64,000 nt of DNA, taken from assembly GCA_001724265.1 (NCBI GenBank), contig MEDY01000015.1:1-64000 (forward strand). The letters are read 5' to 3'. Position 1 is the stretch's first letter, and the number at the start of each line of letters is the position of its first letter. Made by a program: the position numbers and the translations under genes. A model generated the notes under the pieces. It saw only the letters and a program-made list of their open reading frames with translations, had not been told where the DNA came from and ran no database searches. This DNA comes from Rhizaria sp. SCN 62-66. Lineage: Eukaryota > Rhizaria, unplaced. Positions 33,083 through 43,400 of the stretch are shown piece after piece.

Positions 33083-34592
33083 TCACTTACTCTTGACAGG
33101 AGCAGCCGCCTTCTTAGCATTCGCCTCCGCCTCCGCAGCCTTGGCATCCGCGATGCGGTTCTCCACCTCCTCCTCGGTAACCTTAATAATAAAATCGGCG
33201 TGGTCCTTGACGCTGTTCCAGAAGCGGTTCACCTCGCGCGCTTCGCGCACCAGGCACGTCTTCCACGCGTCAAACACATGGAACATCGCCTCCGGGTCCT
33301 GCTTCATACCGGAGGTGCGGAGATGGAGCACGTCAGAGGCGCCACGCCACTCGGCGGCGCACGGCGCCAGCTGGGCGATGCGCTCGCCGGCGGGCAGGGA
33401 GGCGTGGTGCGCGGCCACGAGCTTGGCCTGGAGGGCGGCGTCGCGCTCGCGCAGAGCGGCCTTGACGGCCTGAAGTTCGAAAAGCAATAACACAGTAAAA
33501 CAAGAACAAAGGGAAGATGAGAGCGAGGAGACAAGGACAAAAGTACAGGATGTGTGATGACATGTCAATAAAAATACCAAATTACATTTCGAATTGTTCT
33601 AAATACAAGTAACTCAGCACAGTGATGTGCGACGAACAAACAAATAGACGCGGTACGAGTCGAAGATGAAGCATGATAGGTACCTCGGCGTCGAACTTGT
33701 TGGTGGCGTTGGCGTAGATGTGGTCAACCAGCGCCTCGGTGATGCTCTGGGAGGCGAGCCACTGCATGTTCCACTGAACGCCCACCTTGGGCTGCTCCTC
33801 CTCCTTGCCGGCGGCGGCGACCGCGGCGGCGGCGGCAGCGACGGCCTCCTTGCCCTTGCCCTCAGCAGCGATGGCAGCCTCCTGCGCGGCGGCGCGCTTG
33901 GCGACGTGGGCCTCGGCCTGCGCGAAGATCGTGCCCTTGGCGGAGCCGGCAGGGTAGGTCTTGATGAGCGGGTAGGTGTAGGCCTCCTCACCGACGAGGA
34001 AGCCGCGGCGGTAGTTGTTGACGCCGTTCATCTTGGCGAAGGTGACCGAGGGGGCGTGGATCGCCATAACCTCGGCGACCTCCTGGAAGATGTGGGCGAA
34101 GGACGCGCACTGCGAGCATGTCGGGGAGTAGACGTCGAGCACGACGTCGGCCGTGGGGTTCATGATGACGGCGTCGATGCTGTTGCCGACGACCGTCTTG
34201 ACGGGGCCGCGGAGGTCGGTCGCAGAGACGGGGTCGCTGCGGGAAGGGAGGACAAACTCGGCGATTTCGTCCAACTTGGCCTCGTCGGCCGCGGAGAGGG
34301 AGGAACGCTTCTTCTTGCCGTCCTTGTTGTCGTCCTTGCCAGACGCGGCGGCAGCGCCGGTGACGATGCCCGCGGCGATCATATGCTTGAAGCGAAAGCC
34401 GGAGGAGGAAGAAGAGGAGTCGCGCGAGTAGTCGCGGTCGCCGTTGGAACGGGAGCGGGCGGACGCGACGGTCAGCGCAGAGGAAGACGAGGCGCGAGAC
34501 GCGATGGAAACCGAGACGAGGGGGGCCGCGGCTGCAACGACTGCGCGCGAGGCGAGAGGACGGGCCATGAGGGACACAGCACGGCGCATCAT
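33083..34592 (-). CDS. Thioredoxin/PDI-fold protein, probably mitochondrial
   Basis: Exons 34592-33684 and 33469-33083 join in phase 0 (...KFDAE then AVKAALRERD...) to give 431 residues. The first 60 residues are rich in Arg, Ser and Ala with almost no acidic residues (MMRRAVSLMARPLASRAVVA), a mitochondrial presequence pattern. Residues about 128-205 resemble the a' domain of protein disulphide isomerases: LRGPVKTVVGNSIDAVI, VVLDVYSPTCSQCASFAHIF, VTFAKMNGVNN and YPLIKTYPAG. The redox motif is C-S-Q-C instead of C-G-H-C. An Ala/Lys/Glu helix (about 225-265) follows. The C-terminal exon is helical and charged (AALRERDAALQAKLVA; FDAWKTCLVREAREVNRFW; TEEEVENRIADAKAAEAEA). A role in thiol exchange is likely, but the substrate is unknown. 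Two adjacent ATGs (34592, 34589) are possible starts. Confidence 0.8.
33470..33683 (-). other. Intron (214 nt, phase 0)
   Basis: The donor is GCCGAG|GTACCT and the acceptor is AACTTCAG|GCCGTC. Both flanking frames end at stops inside the intron, and splicing joins two charged helical segments. Confidence 0.88.
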
Positions 34593-35222
34593 GGGCAGAA
34601 TCTAAGCGGAGAGCATGTTGCAAACAGATATATTGGAGTTGCGGCGTGAGAAGAATGCGTCGCGAGTGAGCTGGGGCGTCGGGATTAGGAGCGGGTTTGT
34701 ATCGTGGGGGCGGTGAGATAGCAACTGCGGGGATGCATACACCAAAGCTTACAAACTGTTTCAGGTTATTTTCAATTCAATTTCGCGTACAACCGCACAT
34801 GTAAAATGCCACTTAGTGAAAACAGATGTATATTACGTATGTCTGCGCTTCCAACAGACTCGCGAGTTTCTCTCGGGTTTGGGGTTGCAAGTTGACAAAC
34901 TGACCGAGTCCTCGGTCGGACGCCACCAAGCCCAGTCAAGCCAGTCAACCACAAACGCGTTTTCAACTTTTATAAGTCATCGAATCACATCAAAATCATA
35001 TGCTATCAAGATAAATCTGAACAGGTGAAAATTATACACATATTATTCTATATTTATTGGCTATTTATTATCGTAGGCATTTATACAACGCCAGTATCTA
35101 GCGTAATGGCCTGTTCATCGGACCAACTTTGATCATTCTTTGCATACAGACACCGACCACAACTGCACTTGGTCTCATATTCAATCAAAGAAAATTGCCT
35201 AACATAGAAGCACGACCAATAT
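34593..35222. other. Intergenic region between tandem minus-strand genes
   Basis: This 630-bp gap holds the promoter and leader of the thioredoxin-like gene and the 3' UTR of TRAPPC2L. The part nearest 34593 is GC-richer; the rest is AT-rich. No gene-like frame or RNA gene is seen. Confidence 0.5.
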
Positions 35223-36804
35223 TCACCGTTTGCCGCCCATACTGCTCATATTGGGCACACTGGGCGTCCTCCCGCCCATTCCGCTTCCCCCACCCAGACT
35301 GACCCTGCTGCCAATCCCCATAAACGCCCCACCCTGCCCCTGGTTTTGCCCGGCGACGCCTGGGCCCGCCACCACGCCCGGCGCCGCCCCGGTCCCGGGG
35401 CCGCCCGCCATGCCGCCGCCGCCGCTGTAGGCAGCGAGGTTGCCAGAGCTTGCGACCGTCTGCATCCCGGCGGTATTAAACCCACTGATGCTGTTATTGT
35501 TGCTGCTTGTGATTTGGCTGTAGTTGAAGCTCGCGCTCGCCCCCATGCCCGCGTGCCCCCCCGCGCCATACCCGCCCGCGCCGGCGTGAGACCCCCCGAG
35601 GCCTGCCTGGGCGAGGGAACTCGCGAGGGCGCCGGGCCCCAGCGAGGCACGTGTACCGGCCGCCCCCACCCCAGACCCGGCAGCGGCTGCGGCGGCGGCG
35701 CGTGAAGGCGGGAGAGGAGACGCCGGGGCTGAGCCGGCGGCGAGGCGGGCCGCCGCACTGTTCATCCCCGCTGCCGCTCCCGCCGCAGCAGAGTTGCTCC
35801 CGCCGGCGGCGGCGGGGTAGGCGCCGATGTTGCTGCCGCCGCGGCCGCTGGCTGCGGAGGTTGGAGGTAGACCGTGTTGCGCGAGGGAGACGGGCGCGAC
35901 GAGGGCCGCGGCCGGGGACGGCGCCGGCGGGGCCGAGGCGGCTTTGTTGAACGAGGTGACGAGTTGGCGCACTGCAGTGCAGAAGTTGGGGGAGTCCAGG
36001 CGCGAATTAGGCTGAAAAAAGCAAGCAAAATACGACAAAGCAACAAGAGAAGTGAAAACAACGATGTACAGAGACAATGGAAGCACAAACGTGAGACAAA
36101 ATCGGTGGCCAAGATATCAACACATCTTCGCGTTCTACAGATCTTATTCTACGTGTGATTTTTTTTTTTTTTTTCTGTTTTGGTACATCCCCAGGAACAT
36201 ACCTCGTGGAAAGGGTTGGCGATCGCGTTGATGTACAGCGTGTGGAGGGCGAGGAAAAGCGCCTTCACTGTGGCGTCGGAGGCTCCATCGCGGGCCACGG
36301 CGACAAACTTGGCGCGCGTGTTGGTGCAGTAACCGTAAATCTAGAGCGGAAACATTGAGAAGGCGAGCGATTGAAGGTTAGAGCGCAGCGATGACGGTTA
36401 CGGTTGCGTGCGCTTGTGCGGGCAGAGCAAACTAAGTGTTCAGGTGCAAAATTTCAGAGACGTACACGAGTGTCCTCAATTGAAAGAAGAGTGCCGAGAT
36501 ACATGTCTGCGTTGGCGCCGCTGGCACCGACGAGAGATGCGATTTTGTCCTCTAGCAGGTCGATGGACGAGTGGATTTGCAGATTCGCCTGAGCAATAGC
36601 ACGTGGTACGTAGAAGGAGTCAGGAAGTGAATGAAATGTGTCATGCAACAAGAGCAGGTACGCCAAGAGGATAGAAAACAGCCTGTGGCGCAAGAAAGCG
36701 GATGTCAGACGTACTTTAGCACTTGCTGCGGCGTCTGTGTGGCCGAAGTCCTCGAGGTAGAGGGGCTCGTTGTCGCGAGCCATGATGGCCAGCTTGCTGA
36801 TCAT
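35223..36804 (-). CDS. TRAPPC2L: TRAPPC2L, TRAPP vesicle-tethering complex subunit, with long C-terminal tail
   Basis: Four exons (36804-36715, 36588-36466, 36340-36203 and 36011-35223), all phase 0, encode 379 residues. Residues 1-140 are a complete longin-fold TRAPPC2L: MISKLAIMARDNEPLYLEDF, then LQIHSSIDLLEDKI, DMYLGTLLSIEDTR, IYGYCTNTRAKFVAV, LFLALHTLYINAIANPF and, in exon 4, LDSPNFCTAVRQLV. The family is normally about 140 residues. The remaining roughly 240 residues are Gly/Ala/Ser/Pro-rich and lack any domain I know. TRAPPC2L is a core TRAPP component that helps activate Rab GTPases at the Golgi. The start at 36804 matches the family's N-terminus exactly; the residue before it would be a GTG codon. 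Confidence 0.9.
36012..36202 (-). other. Intron 3 of TRAPPC2L (191 nt, phase 0)
   Basis: The donor is CACGAG|GTATGT and the acceptor is CTTTTTTCAG|CCTAAT. It contains a run of more than ten T on the plus strand near 36160. It splits the family segment NPFHE|PNSRLDS. Confidence 0.9.
36341..36465 (-). other. Intron 2 of TRAPPC2L (125 nt, phase 0)
   Basis: The donor is ACTCGT|GTACGT and the acceptor is CCGCTCTAG|ATTTAC. It joins EDTR to IYGYCTN, as the family alignment requires. Confidence 0.9.
36589..36714 (-). other. Intron 1 of TRAPPC2L (126 nt, phase 0)
   Basis: The donor is GCTAAA|GTACGT and the acceptor is TTGCTCAG|GCGAAT. It joins AASAK to ANLQIHSS. Confidence 0.9.
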
Positions 36805-37449
36805 CACTGCGAGAGGAGGATGATGTCTAGTTGGAGTGGAATTACAAGAGAGTAAAAAGCCACACTAAACGCAATCGGTGCAAGAACGCTTAGTCGCCTG
36901 ACGGTCAGATGAGTGTGGGGCACTTCGTTCAAATTGTCCCAACTCACCGGCTCTCTGACGACGGGCAAGCCGAGCTTAAACGCGATGGTTCGTAAGCTGA
37001 TGCAAACCAGGATGCTCTGAGCGCTACCCACCGTCTTTTCTTGATTTGACTTGTGCTCAGTAGAAGACCTTTTAGCTGATGCATATCTTTAAATTATAAG
37101 TTTTTCTGCCATGAAGCACTCGTCCTACAGCGTCTTTGATTGAAAGCCCACCATCGTCCCCCAACCGGGTTTGTGGTTCTTTATTATCTTCCATCGACTG
37201 CGATAATTTCTGCTTCAGTTTATACCGGACCAAATTTTTCGTTAATCAAACACTTTGTTATTTTCCACCAGATCTGCTAATTTTCTATGGGCGACGAGTT
37301 ATGCCACTATCTGCTCAATTCCTTATCTCACATCACCACCTCCTCCGCCTATTCACCTTCGCCCTTGCCCCGACAGCGCTCTCTTCACCAGACCCGCTTT
37401 TTAATCTTTAAGCGCCTCGCACCGTACTGTTCTTTTTCCTGCACCGTTG
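36805..37449. promoter_or_regulatory. Divergent promoter region
   Basis: This 645-bp gap lies between the start codons of TRAPPC2L (minus) and the large APP1 gene (plus). It contains an AT-rich box-like stretch near 37090-37105 and a pyrimidine-rich leader (about 37325-37445) before ATG 37450. No gene-like frame is seen. Confidence 0.5.
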
Positions 37450-40446
37450 ATGTCGTCCCCCGGGACCTCTGGTGGCGGAGGCCAGAGCCGCTCCCCGTCA
37501 CCCTCTCACCACGGCCAAACCCCCAACAACAGCGCCAGCAGCAACAGCAACAGCAGCAGCAGCAGCAACCCGAGCAGTCACGAGAGTCATAGTGCAGGTG
37601 ACGCCGGTGCGGCGCAGGCGACGGGCTCGATTGGCTCGCTGCTGGCGCGCTCAGTTTGGTCCGTGCTATCCGCTTGGACCAACTCCAGCAGTCAACAACA
37701 GTCACAATCTGTACAGACGGTGACGGCCGCTCAAACTTCTCAAAGCACAGTCGTTCCCGCCTCTAACGCCTCGAGCATCTCTGCTACTGAGGATGCTAGC
37801 TCTGCTCACCGTGTCTCTAGCGCGAGCGGCGCCGCTGCCGCAGGCTCTGCATTGCCGCCGCAGCCTGGCTCTGTCACCGCTTCATCGTATCACCCTCACG
37901 ATTCGACTGCGCTTGAGTCGATCTCCACCTCGCAGTCTCACTTGCAGTCATCGCAGCCCCGGTCCCGCGCCCGCACCCGCACGCACACACGCGCCGGCTC
38001 TGCCATTGCTCTCGGCAGCGCAGATCCCAATGCCGCCACCGCCTCGTCGCCGCATCTGTTCCCTCACGCGGACCCTCGCTCTACCTCGGGTAATCGTCCT
38101 ACGCCGACTGCCGCCGCGGGCGCAGAGGCGTTGTCTCTGGGACCGAGCGATGCGAGCTCTTACCACGCAGCACATGCTGCCCGCGCAATGGGACGAAATG
38201 AGGCCGTTGGTGCGCACTCTGTGAGCACCGGGGGCGAGATGGGGAGTGTCTTCACCCCAGGCCCTGGCGCCGCGTCGGTGCTCGCTCTCAGGGCCGCGTT
38301 TGACCACAGTCACCCACACAGTCATCGCGGCAGTGGCAGTGGCTACGGCCAGAGTCAGGGTCAGGGTCAGAGCCACGGTCACTCTCGCCGGTCTGGGGTG
38401 CAGAGCTACAACCAGAGCCGCCGTACCCTCGGCTACGATGATGAAGAAGAAGAGGAGGATGACGACGAACTCAACACGGATACGGACAACAACACAGATA
38501 CCGACACCGATACGGATACAGACGCTGACACGGACACTGACGAGCTCGAGCCATCTCCCGCTTCATCTCCCAACATCATCAACAACAACAACAATCTCAT
38601 TAACAGTGCGAGTAGTAGCAACATCCACGCTAACATGGTCGCCACCGGTGCAGTCGTGGCCCCCGTGACTGTGGGGGTAGGGGCCGCCTCCGCCAACGCC
38701 AACGCCGCCGGCGCCGCGAGCGCGCTGCCACTGTCCCGCCTCGCTATCCCCCACTCGCACTCGCGCTCAGCCTTGCTGGCGGCAGATGCGGCCGCTGTCG
38801 CCGCGGCAGTCGCGGCCGCCGCCGCTGCCACCGCCACCGTGTCTGCCTCCACGTCTAACATCGGCACTGGGACTGGGTCGGCGTCGCCGTCGCTCAATGT
38901 CCGCCGCACATCTTCAACTGCTGCGGGCGATGCCTACGGCTATGGCAACCACGGCGACGACGGCGGCGGTGACGGGGACGACGACGATGATGCATATTCG
39001 TACACCGACACGGACTCGCTGCAGCAAGACGTCGACAGCTCTCTTACTGCAGCCGAGCCTACATCTGCTCGGAGCAACGCTGCGGGCCGGAGAGTCAAGC
39101 GTGCTCTCTGGGGCTCTGGGGCGACTGTGGCGCCCGCTCACGGTCATTCCGCTGCTGCAACTGCCGCTACTACTGCTGCAGCAGCTGCTGCTGGTGTTGC
39201 CACGACGGCTACTCACGGTCACCTCGAGACTGCACAGGGCGGCCTGACTGCGGGGCCGTTTGACCGGTCGCGCTCGGGCTCGGGCTCGGCCAACTTACTC
39301 GCACTCACCAACGCTAACAGTAACAATAACACCAACAGCCATACGAGTGCTGCGCTGCATTATACCAGTCTCGGCCTCGGCCTCGGCCCCGGTCAGGGCC
39401 TACACAGCCACGGCCTCAGCCACGGCCACGGCTACTACGGACTGACTGCGCTGCCTGCCGGTTTGTCTCTGCCGGCAATCGCGTCTCTGCCAGTCACGTC
39501 GTCTCTGCCCGTCACGTCGTCATTGCCGTCGCACGCACTGCCCATTGGCGCGGTCAACTCGGACACAGCCGGCTTGACGGGCACTCCCACCGCCAGCGCC
39601 CATGCCGCCGGCGCTGGCGCGGGCGCTGGGGCTGCGGTGACGCCGGTGACTCCTCTCGGGACAAGCTCGACTGACAGCGATGCCGCTGCTCTGTCCAGTG
39701 CGATGGCGACTACCGGCACTCCCCACCCATCAGACGGCGGCGAAGGTCCCCACAGTGGCGCAACTGCGGCTGCAGCCACGGCCACGACGCAAGACCCCGC
39801 CCGCTCGTCCCCGCCCCGTACCGCAGTGACCACGGGCAGCGGGAGCGGAGTGACCGTGAGCATGCCCGACGACACCGCTGTCACGCCCACGGTCACGCCC
39901 ACGGTCACGCCCACTCACCACACGAATCCTGGCGCTAGCAGCAACAGCAGCGCCGCGCCTGAGAGCGGCGTTTTGTCGCTGGGCGCGGGCCAAGCGCTGC
40001 TGCGCCGCCTGCTGGAGCTGACTTCCATCGTCACCACTCCGGGGCCGTCGCCATCGCCCGCCACGCCCGCTGCCGGCTCACTCGCGACCGCCGCGACCGC
40101 CGGCAGCAGCAACAGCAGCAGCGGCAGCGGTAGTGCCGGTGGCGCCAGCGGGCTGGACGCGGCGGCGGCGGCGGCTGCGGCGGCGCTGCCGGCCTCGGTC
40201 AGTGCCGCCGCCGCCGCTGCCGCTGCGGCTGCTGGTTCTGACGCTGCGGACGGCCACCCCGCCGGTGCGGGTGCGGGTGCGGGTGCGAGCCTTAGCAGCC
40301 TCGGCGTCGGCATGCGCCCACACCCCGGCTCTCTGCAGAGCGGTGCCCAAGCCAGCAGCAGCAGCAACAGCAGCAACAGAAACACGGCCATGGGCCACTC
40401 GTTGTCGCACCCGCTCCCGCACTCCTCGTCACAGTCGCTATCGTAG
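37450..40446 (+). CDS. N-terminal part of large APP1-type protein, ended by an in-frame TAG
   Basis: From ATG 37450 the frame runs 998 codons to a TAG at 40444-40446. The same frame then continues openly for more than 9 kb. Only 24 bases separate the TAG from the next in-frame ATG, with none of the AT-rich spacing seen between every other gene pair. This region is therefore most likely the first part of the gene at 40471-51956, split by a read-through stop, a true nonsense change or a base error. The sequence is Ser/Ala/Gly-rich with His-Ser-His and Asn runs. A short hydrophobic/amphipathic stretch, SIGSLLARSVWSVLSAW (about residues 63-79), may be a membrane-binding helix. An acidic Asp/Thr repeat lies at 38437-38550. 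No catalytic domain is visible. Confidence 0.65.
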   Translation: MSSPGTSGGGGQSRSPSPSHHGQTPNNSASSNSNSSSSSNPSSHESHSAGDAGAAQATGSIGSLLARSVWSVLSAWTNSSSQQQSQSVQTVTAAQTSQSTVVPASNASSISATEDASSAHRVSSASGAAAAGSALPPQPGSVTASSYHPHDSTALESISTSQSHLQSSQPRSRARTRTHTRAGSAIALGSADPNAATASSPHLFPHADPRSTSGNRPTPTAAAGAEALSLGPSDASSYHAAHAARAMGRNEAVGAHSVSTGGEMGSVFTPGPGAASVLALRAAFDHSHPHSHRGSGSGYGQSQGQGQSHGHSRRSGVQSYNQSRRTLGYDDEEEEEDDDELNTDTDNNTDTDTDTDTDADTDTDELEPSPASSPNIINNNNNLINSASSSNIHANMVATGAVVAPVTVGVGAASANANAAGAASALPLSRLAIPHSHSRSALLAADAAAVAAAVAAAAAATATVSASTSNIGTGTGSASPSLNVRRTSSTAAGDAYGYGNHGDDGGGDGDDDDDAYSYTDTDSLQQDVDSSLTAAEPTSARSNAAGRRVKRALWGSGATVAPAHGHSAAATAATTAAAAAAGVATTATHGHLETAQGGLTAGPFDRSRSGSGSANLLALTNANSNNNTNSHTSAALHYTSLGLGLGPGQGLHSHGLSHGHGYYGLTALPAGLSLPAIASLPVTSSLPVTSSLPSHALPIGAVNSDTAGLTGTPTASAHAAGAGAGAGAAVTPVTPLGTSSTDSDAAALSSAMATTGTPHPSDGGEGPHSGATAAAATATTQDPARSSPPRTAVTTGSGSGVTVSMPDDTAVTPTVTPTVTPTHHTNPGASSNSSAAPESGVLSLGAGQALLRRLLELTSIVTTPGPSPSPATPAAGSLATAATAGSSNSSSGSGSAGGASGLDAAAAAAAAALPASVSAAAAAAAAAAGSDAADGHPAGAGAGAGASLSSLGVGMRPHPGSLQSGAQASSSSNSSNRNTAMGHSLSHPLPHSSSQSLS
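38437..38550 (+). repeat. Acidic tract with Asp-Thr repeats
   Basis: The DNA encodes DDEEEEEDDDE followed by many T-D pairs written with mixed codons (ACG/ACC/ACA with GAT/GAC). The mixed codons argue against a young slippage repeat. Confidence 0.8.
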
Positions 40447-40470
40447 TCGCATTTGCTGCCGGGCTCGCTG

Positions 40471-43400
40471 ATGGCGGCCACGACCATCTCTGCCCACAGT
40501 CCCAGCCACAGCTACAGCATCGCGGCCGCGCCTTCCTCCACCGCCGCGAGCACGGCCGCGAGTACCGTCCCGGGTGCCTCGGGACACGTGAGTCTGGGCA
40601 CGTGCCTCAGCAACAGCAACAGCAGCAGCATCGCCATCACGAGTTCCCGCGGGACCGGTGCCGGTACCGGTACTGGCGCTCCCGTCGACCGTCGCCGGGT
40701 GAGTTTCGGCCCCACACACACCGCTGCGTACCCCACGAGTACCGGCTCCGGCCACTACAGCCCCAGTCCGACCCCGAGCCCGCGCGGGAGCCCGCGTGGA
40801 AGCCCGGCTTCCGTGGCGGCAGCCGGCGCGGCCATCGCCGCTGCGGCCGCGGACACGGGGCTCAGTGTCGTCAGTGGCGGCGCGTTCGACGATATGTTTG
40901 CTGCGATCCCCTTCGATCCTTCTAACAACAACATCATCAACGATGCTAACCGCAACGTCGCTGTCCCTGGCTCTGCGTCTGCTACCACGACCGATGCTGT
41001 GCTCGAGTCAGCTTTCTTGGGTCTCGCTCGCAGCGACTCGCACCTCCGCGGCGACTCACTGCTCCGTAGTGACTCTCTGCTCCGTAGCGACTCTATGATG
41101 CGCAGTGCACCCGGTGAGAGCACAAGTAGACTTGACTACTGGGTTGGCCCTTCCCCGCAACATCAGCAGCAGCAACTGCAACAGGCTGGTTTAGTGCCCG
41201 CGCCCGCTGTTGGCTCGACTCTTAGCCCTGTGCACGCCCACAGTCACCACGCACAGCCACAGTCTCAGTCATATCCGCATTCGATGTTGGCGATGGCGCG
41301 GTCTCAGTCAGGCGACCTCTCGCCGTCACCGACACTCTCACGGTCATCGTCCGCGTCGTCGTCGTCTTCGCTATCGTCCGTCGCATCCTCAGTCTCCTCT
41401 CTCGCGGACGGCGGCTACGCCGACACCGACGGCTCCAATGGCACCGCCGCTGCGAATGCAGCCACTGCCGCCGCCACAGCGAACGAGAACGTCGCCGGCG
41501 GCGCAGGTGCGGGCGACGGGAACAGCAACGATGCGTTGCCGCCGCTGCGCGGGCGCACGCGCGCGCGCGACGGCGAGCGCGACCGCTCCCGCACCCGTCA
41601 GCGCGGTAGCACTGTGACGCGCACCGCCGCCGCCGCCGCCGCGGCCGCTGCGGCCGCCGCCGCCGAGGCCGCCGCCGCCACTGCCGCCGCGGCCGCCGCT
41701 GCGGTTGAGGCGCACCGCTCGCGCAGCCCGTTCGCCGCGGCTTTGTCGTCCTCCGCCGCCGCGGCCGCTGCGGCTGCGACGACGGCGGCCGCTGTCGGTG
41801 GCACCGCCACCAGTGGCGAGCCGAGCCCCCTCCGCAGCCCCGCCGAGAGCGACGCGGGCGGCGCTATGGCGGCCGCTCTGAGCAGCGGTGACAACAACGG
41901 CGGTAACGGCAGCGCCGGCGACTCGGCGGCCGCTGACTCGAATGCAGTCTCTGTTTGTGACGGCACCGATGTCGACGCGGGCGACGCCGACGCCGAGACC
42001 GACGCCGATGGTGACATTGAGATCGGAATCCCTGCGGGCACGAACGCGCGCGCTTCCGTTGCGATCAAGGCTGCGACGCGCACGCTTTCCGCAGCAGGCG
42101 CGGCCATGCACACTGCGTTCAACGCGCTGTTGAGCCGCTTCACAACGTCCGCAGCTCCCGGTGCTCCCGCAGCTGTCAACACGCCCCCCGCGGTTCCCGC
42201 CACCGCCGCTACCGCTGCTGACGCGGCTGCGACCAAGCCCTCCGCTGCTGTCGCGACCGGTGCTGACGCGGCAAAGACGGCCGCAGCCAAGCCCCCCGCT
42301 GTGCCCGCTCGCGTAGCCGCCACACAGACCGCGACCGCGGCCGCAGTCGCGGCTGCGCCGGCGTCGGCATCGAAGCCTCGGTCCACGTTGGGCGGGTTTT
42401 TCTCCGGCCGTTACTCCACGGGCAGCGCGAGCAGCAGCACGAGCGATGCCGGCCAGCCGCCGTACTCGCGTCCTGGCTCCGTGGGCCCGCACACCACCTC
42501 CAGCGGCGGCAGCGGCAGCAACAGCTTCGCTTCCGCGACCGGCAGCGCGGGCTCGGCCGCGAGCAGTTTCACCGAGGCTAACGCCGCCGCCGCTGGCACG
42601 AAGCGTGTCACGGTCAAGACGACCGGCGCTGCGGCGATTGCCGGCGGCGACAGCAGCGGCACAAATCGCCTCTTTCTGCAGCCTCCAGCGCAGGCGAACC
42701 ACCGCATCACGGGCCAGGTCGCGCTGGGCGCCATCACGTTCCTGCTCGTGGCGCTGCTGTCTTTGTCCGTGGTTCTCGTGCGCCGCGCGCCCGTGTGCAC
42801 GATCTTGACGATTTTGCTCGTGGCGACACTGTTGGCGTTCGTGTTGACCGAGACGCGCAAGATCGGCATCTGGCACTCGCGGATCGAGTACGAGAACCAG
42901 TTCTGGACGCTCTGGAACACAGCGCTCGCGGCCACGTTGATCTTCTCACCCGACTCCCCGGTCTCGACGCCGTTCTACGCGTACCCGTGGTTCGGCATCT
43001 TCCTCGTCATCACGGCCGGCTTCCACGCCCACCATCGCGACCGCGCACAGTCCCACACCCTGCTGCGCCGGCCGTTGCTGCCGCGCGTGCCGTCGCTGGC
43101 GCTCGTCGCGCGCGGGCAAGCCAAAGACACGCTCACACGCGTGCAGACGCACGTGACGTCCCTCGACAACAGGTTCGCTTTGTCGAAGCCCTTCCGCTCC
43201 CGCGCCACGACCAGCGCTGAAGAGGCGATTCTGACCATTTTCCGCGAGTGTACGCGTGAAGAGCTGAACTACGTGGTGTCGAACGTGTCTCTGGCGTGGA
43301 TGCTGCACAAGATCAAGGACCGTGAGCCCAAGGAGAAGGAGCGGGTTGCTGCACAGCGGGCCGCAGACGACGCCGCCAGGCTCGCCAAGGCCGCGGCCGA

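Noticed and set aside
35223-36086. Hydrophobic N-terminus MLPLSLYIVVF as a signal peptide
   Set aside because: This is read-through of TRAPPC2L intron 3. Splicing at 36012 gives the expected family sequence instead.
41389-42876. 495-residue minus-strand frame opposite the APP1 gene
   Set aside because: Gly/Arg-rich antisense shadow of the Ala/Ser-rich plus-strand frame, which continues unbroken on both sides.
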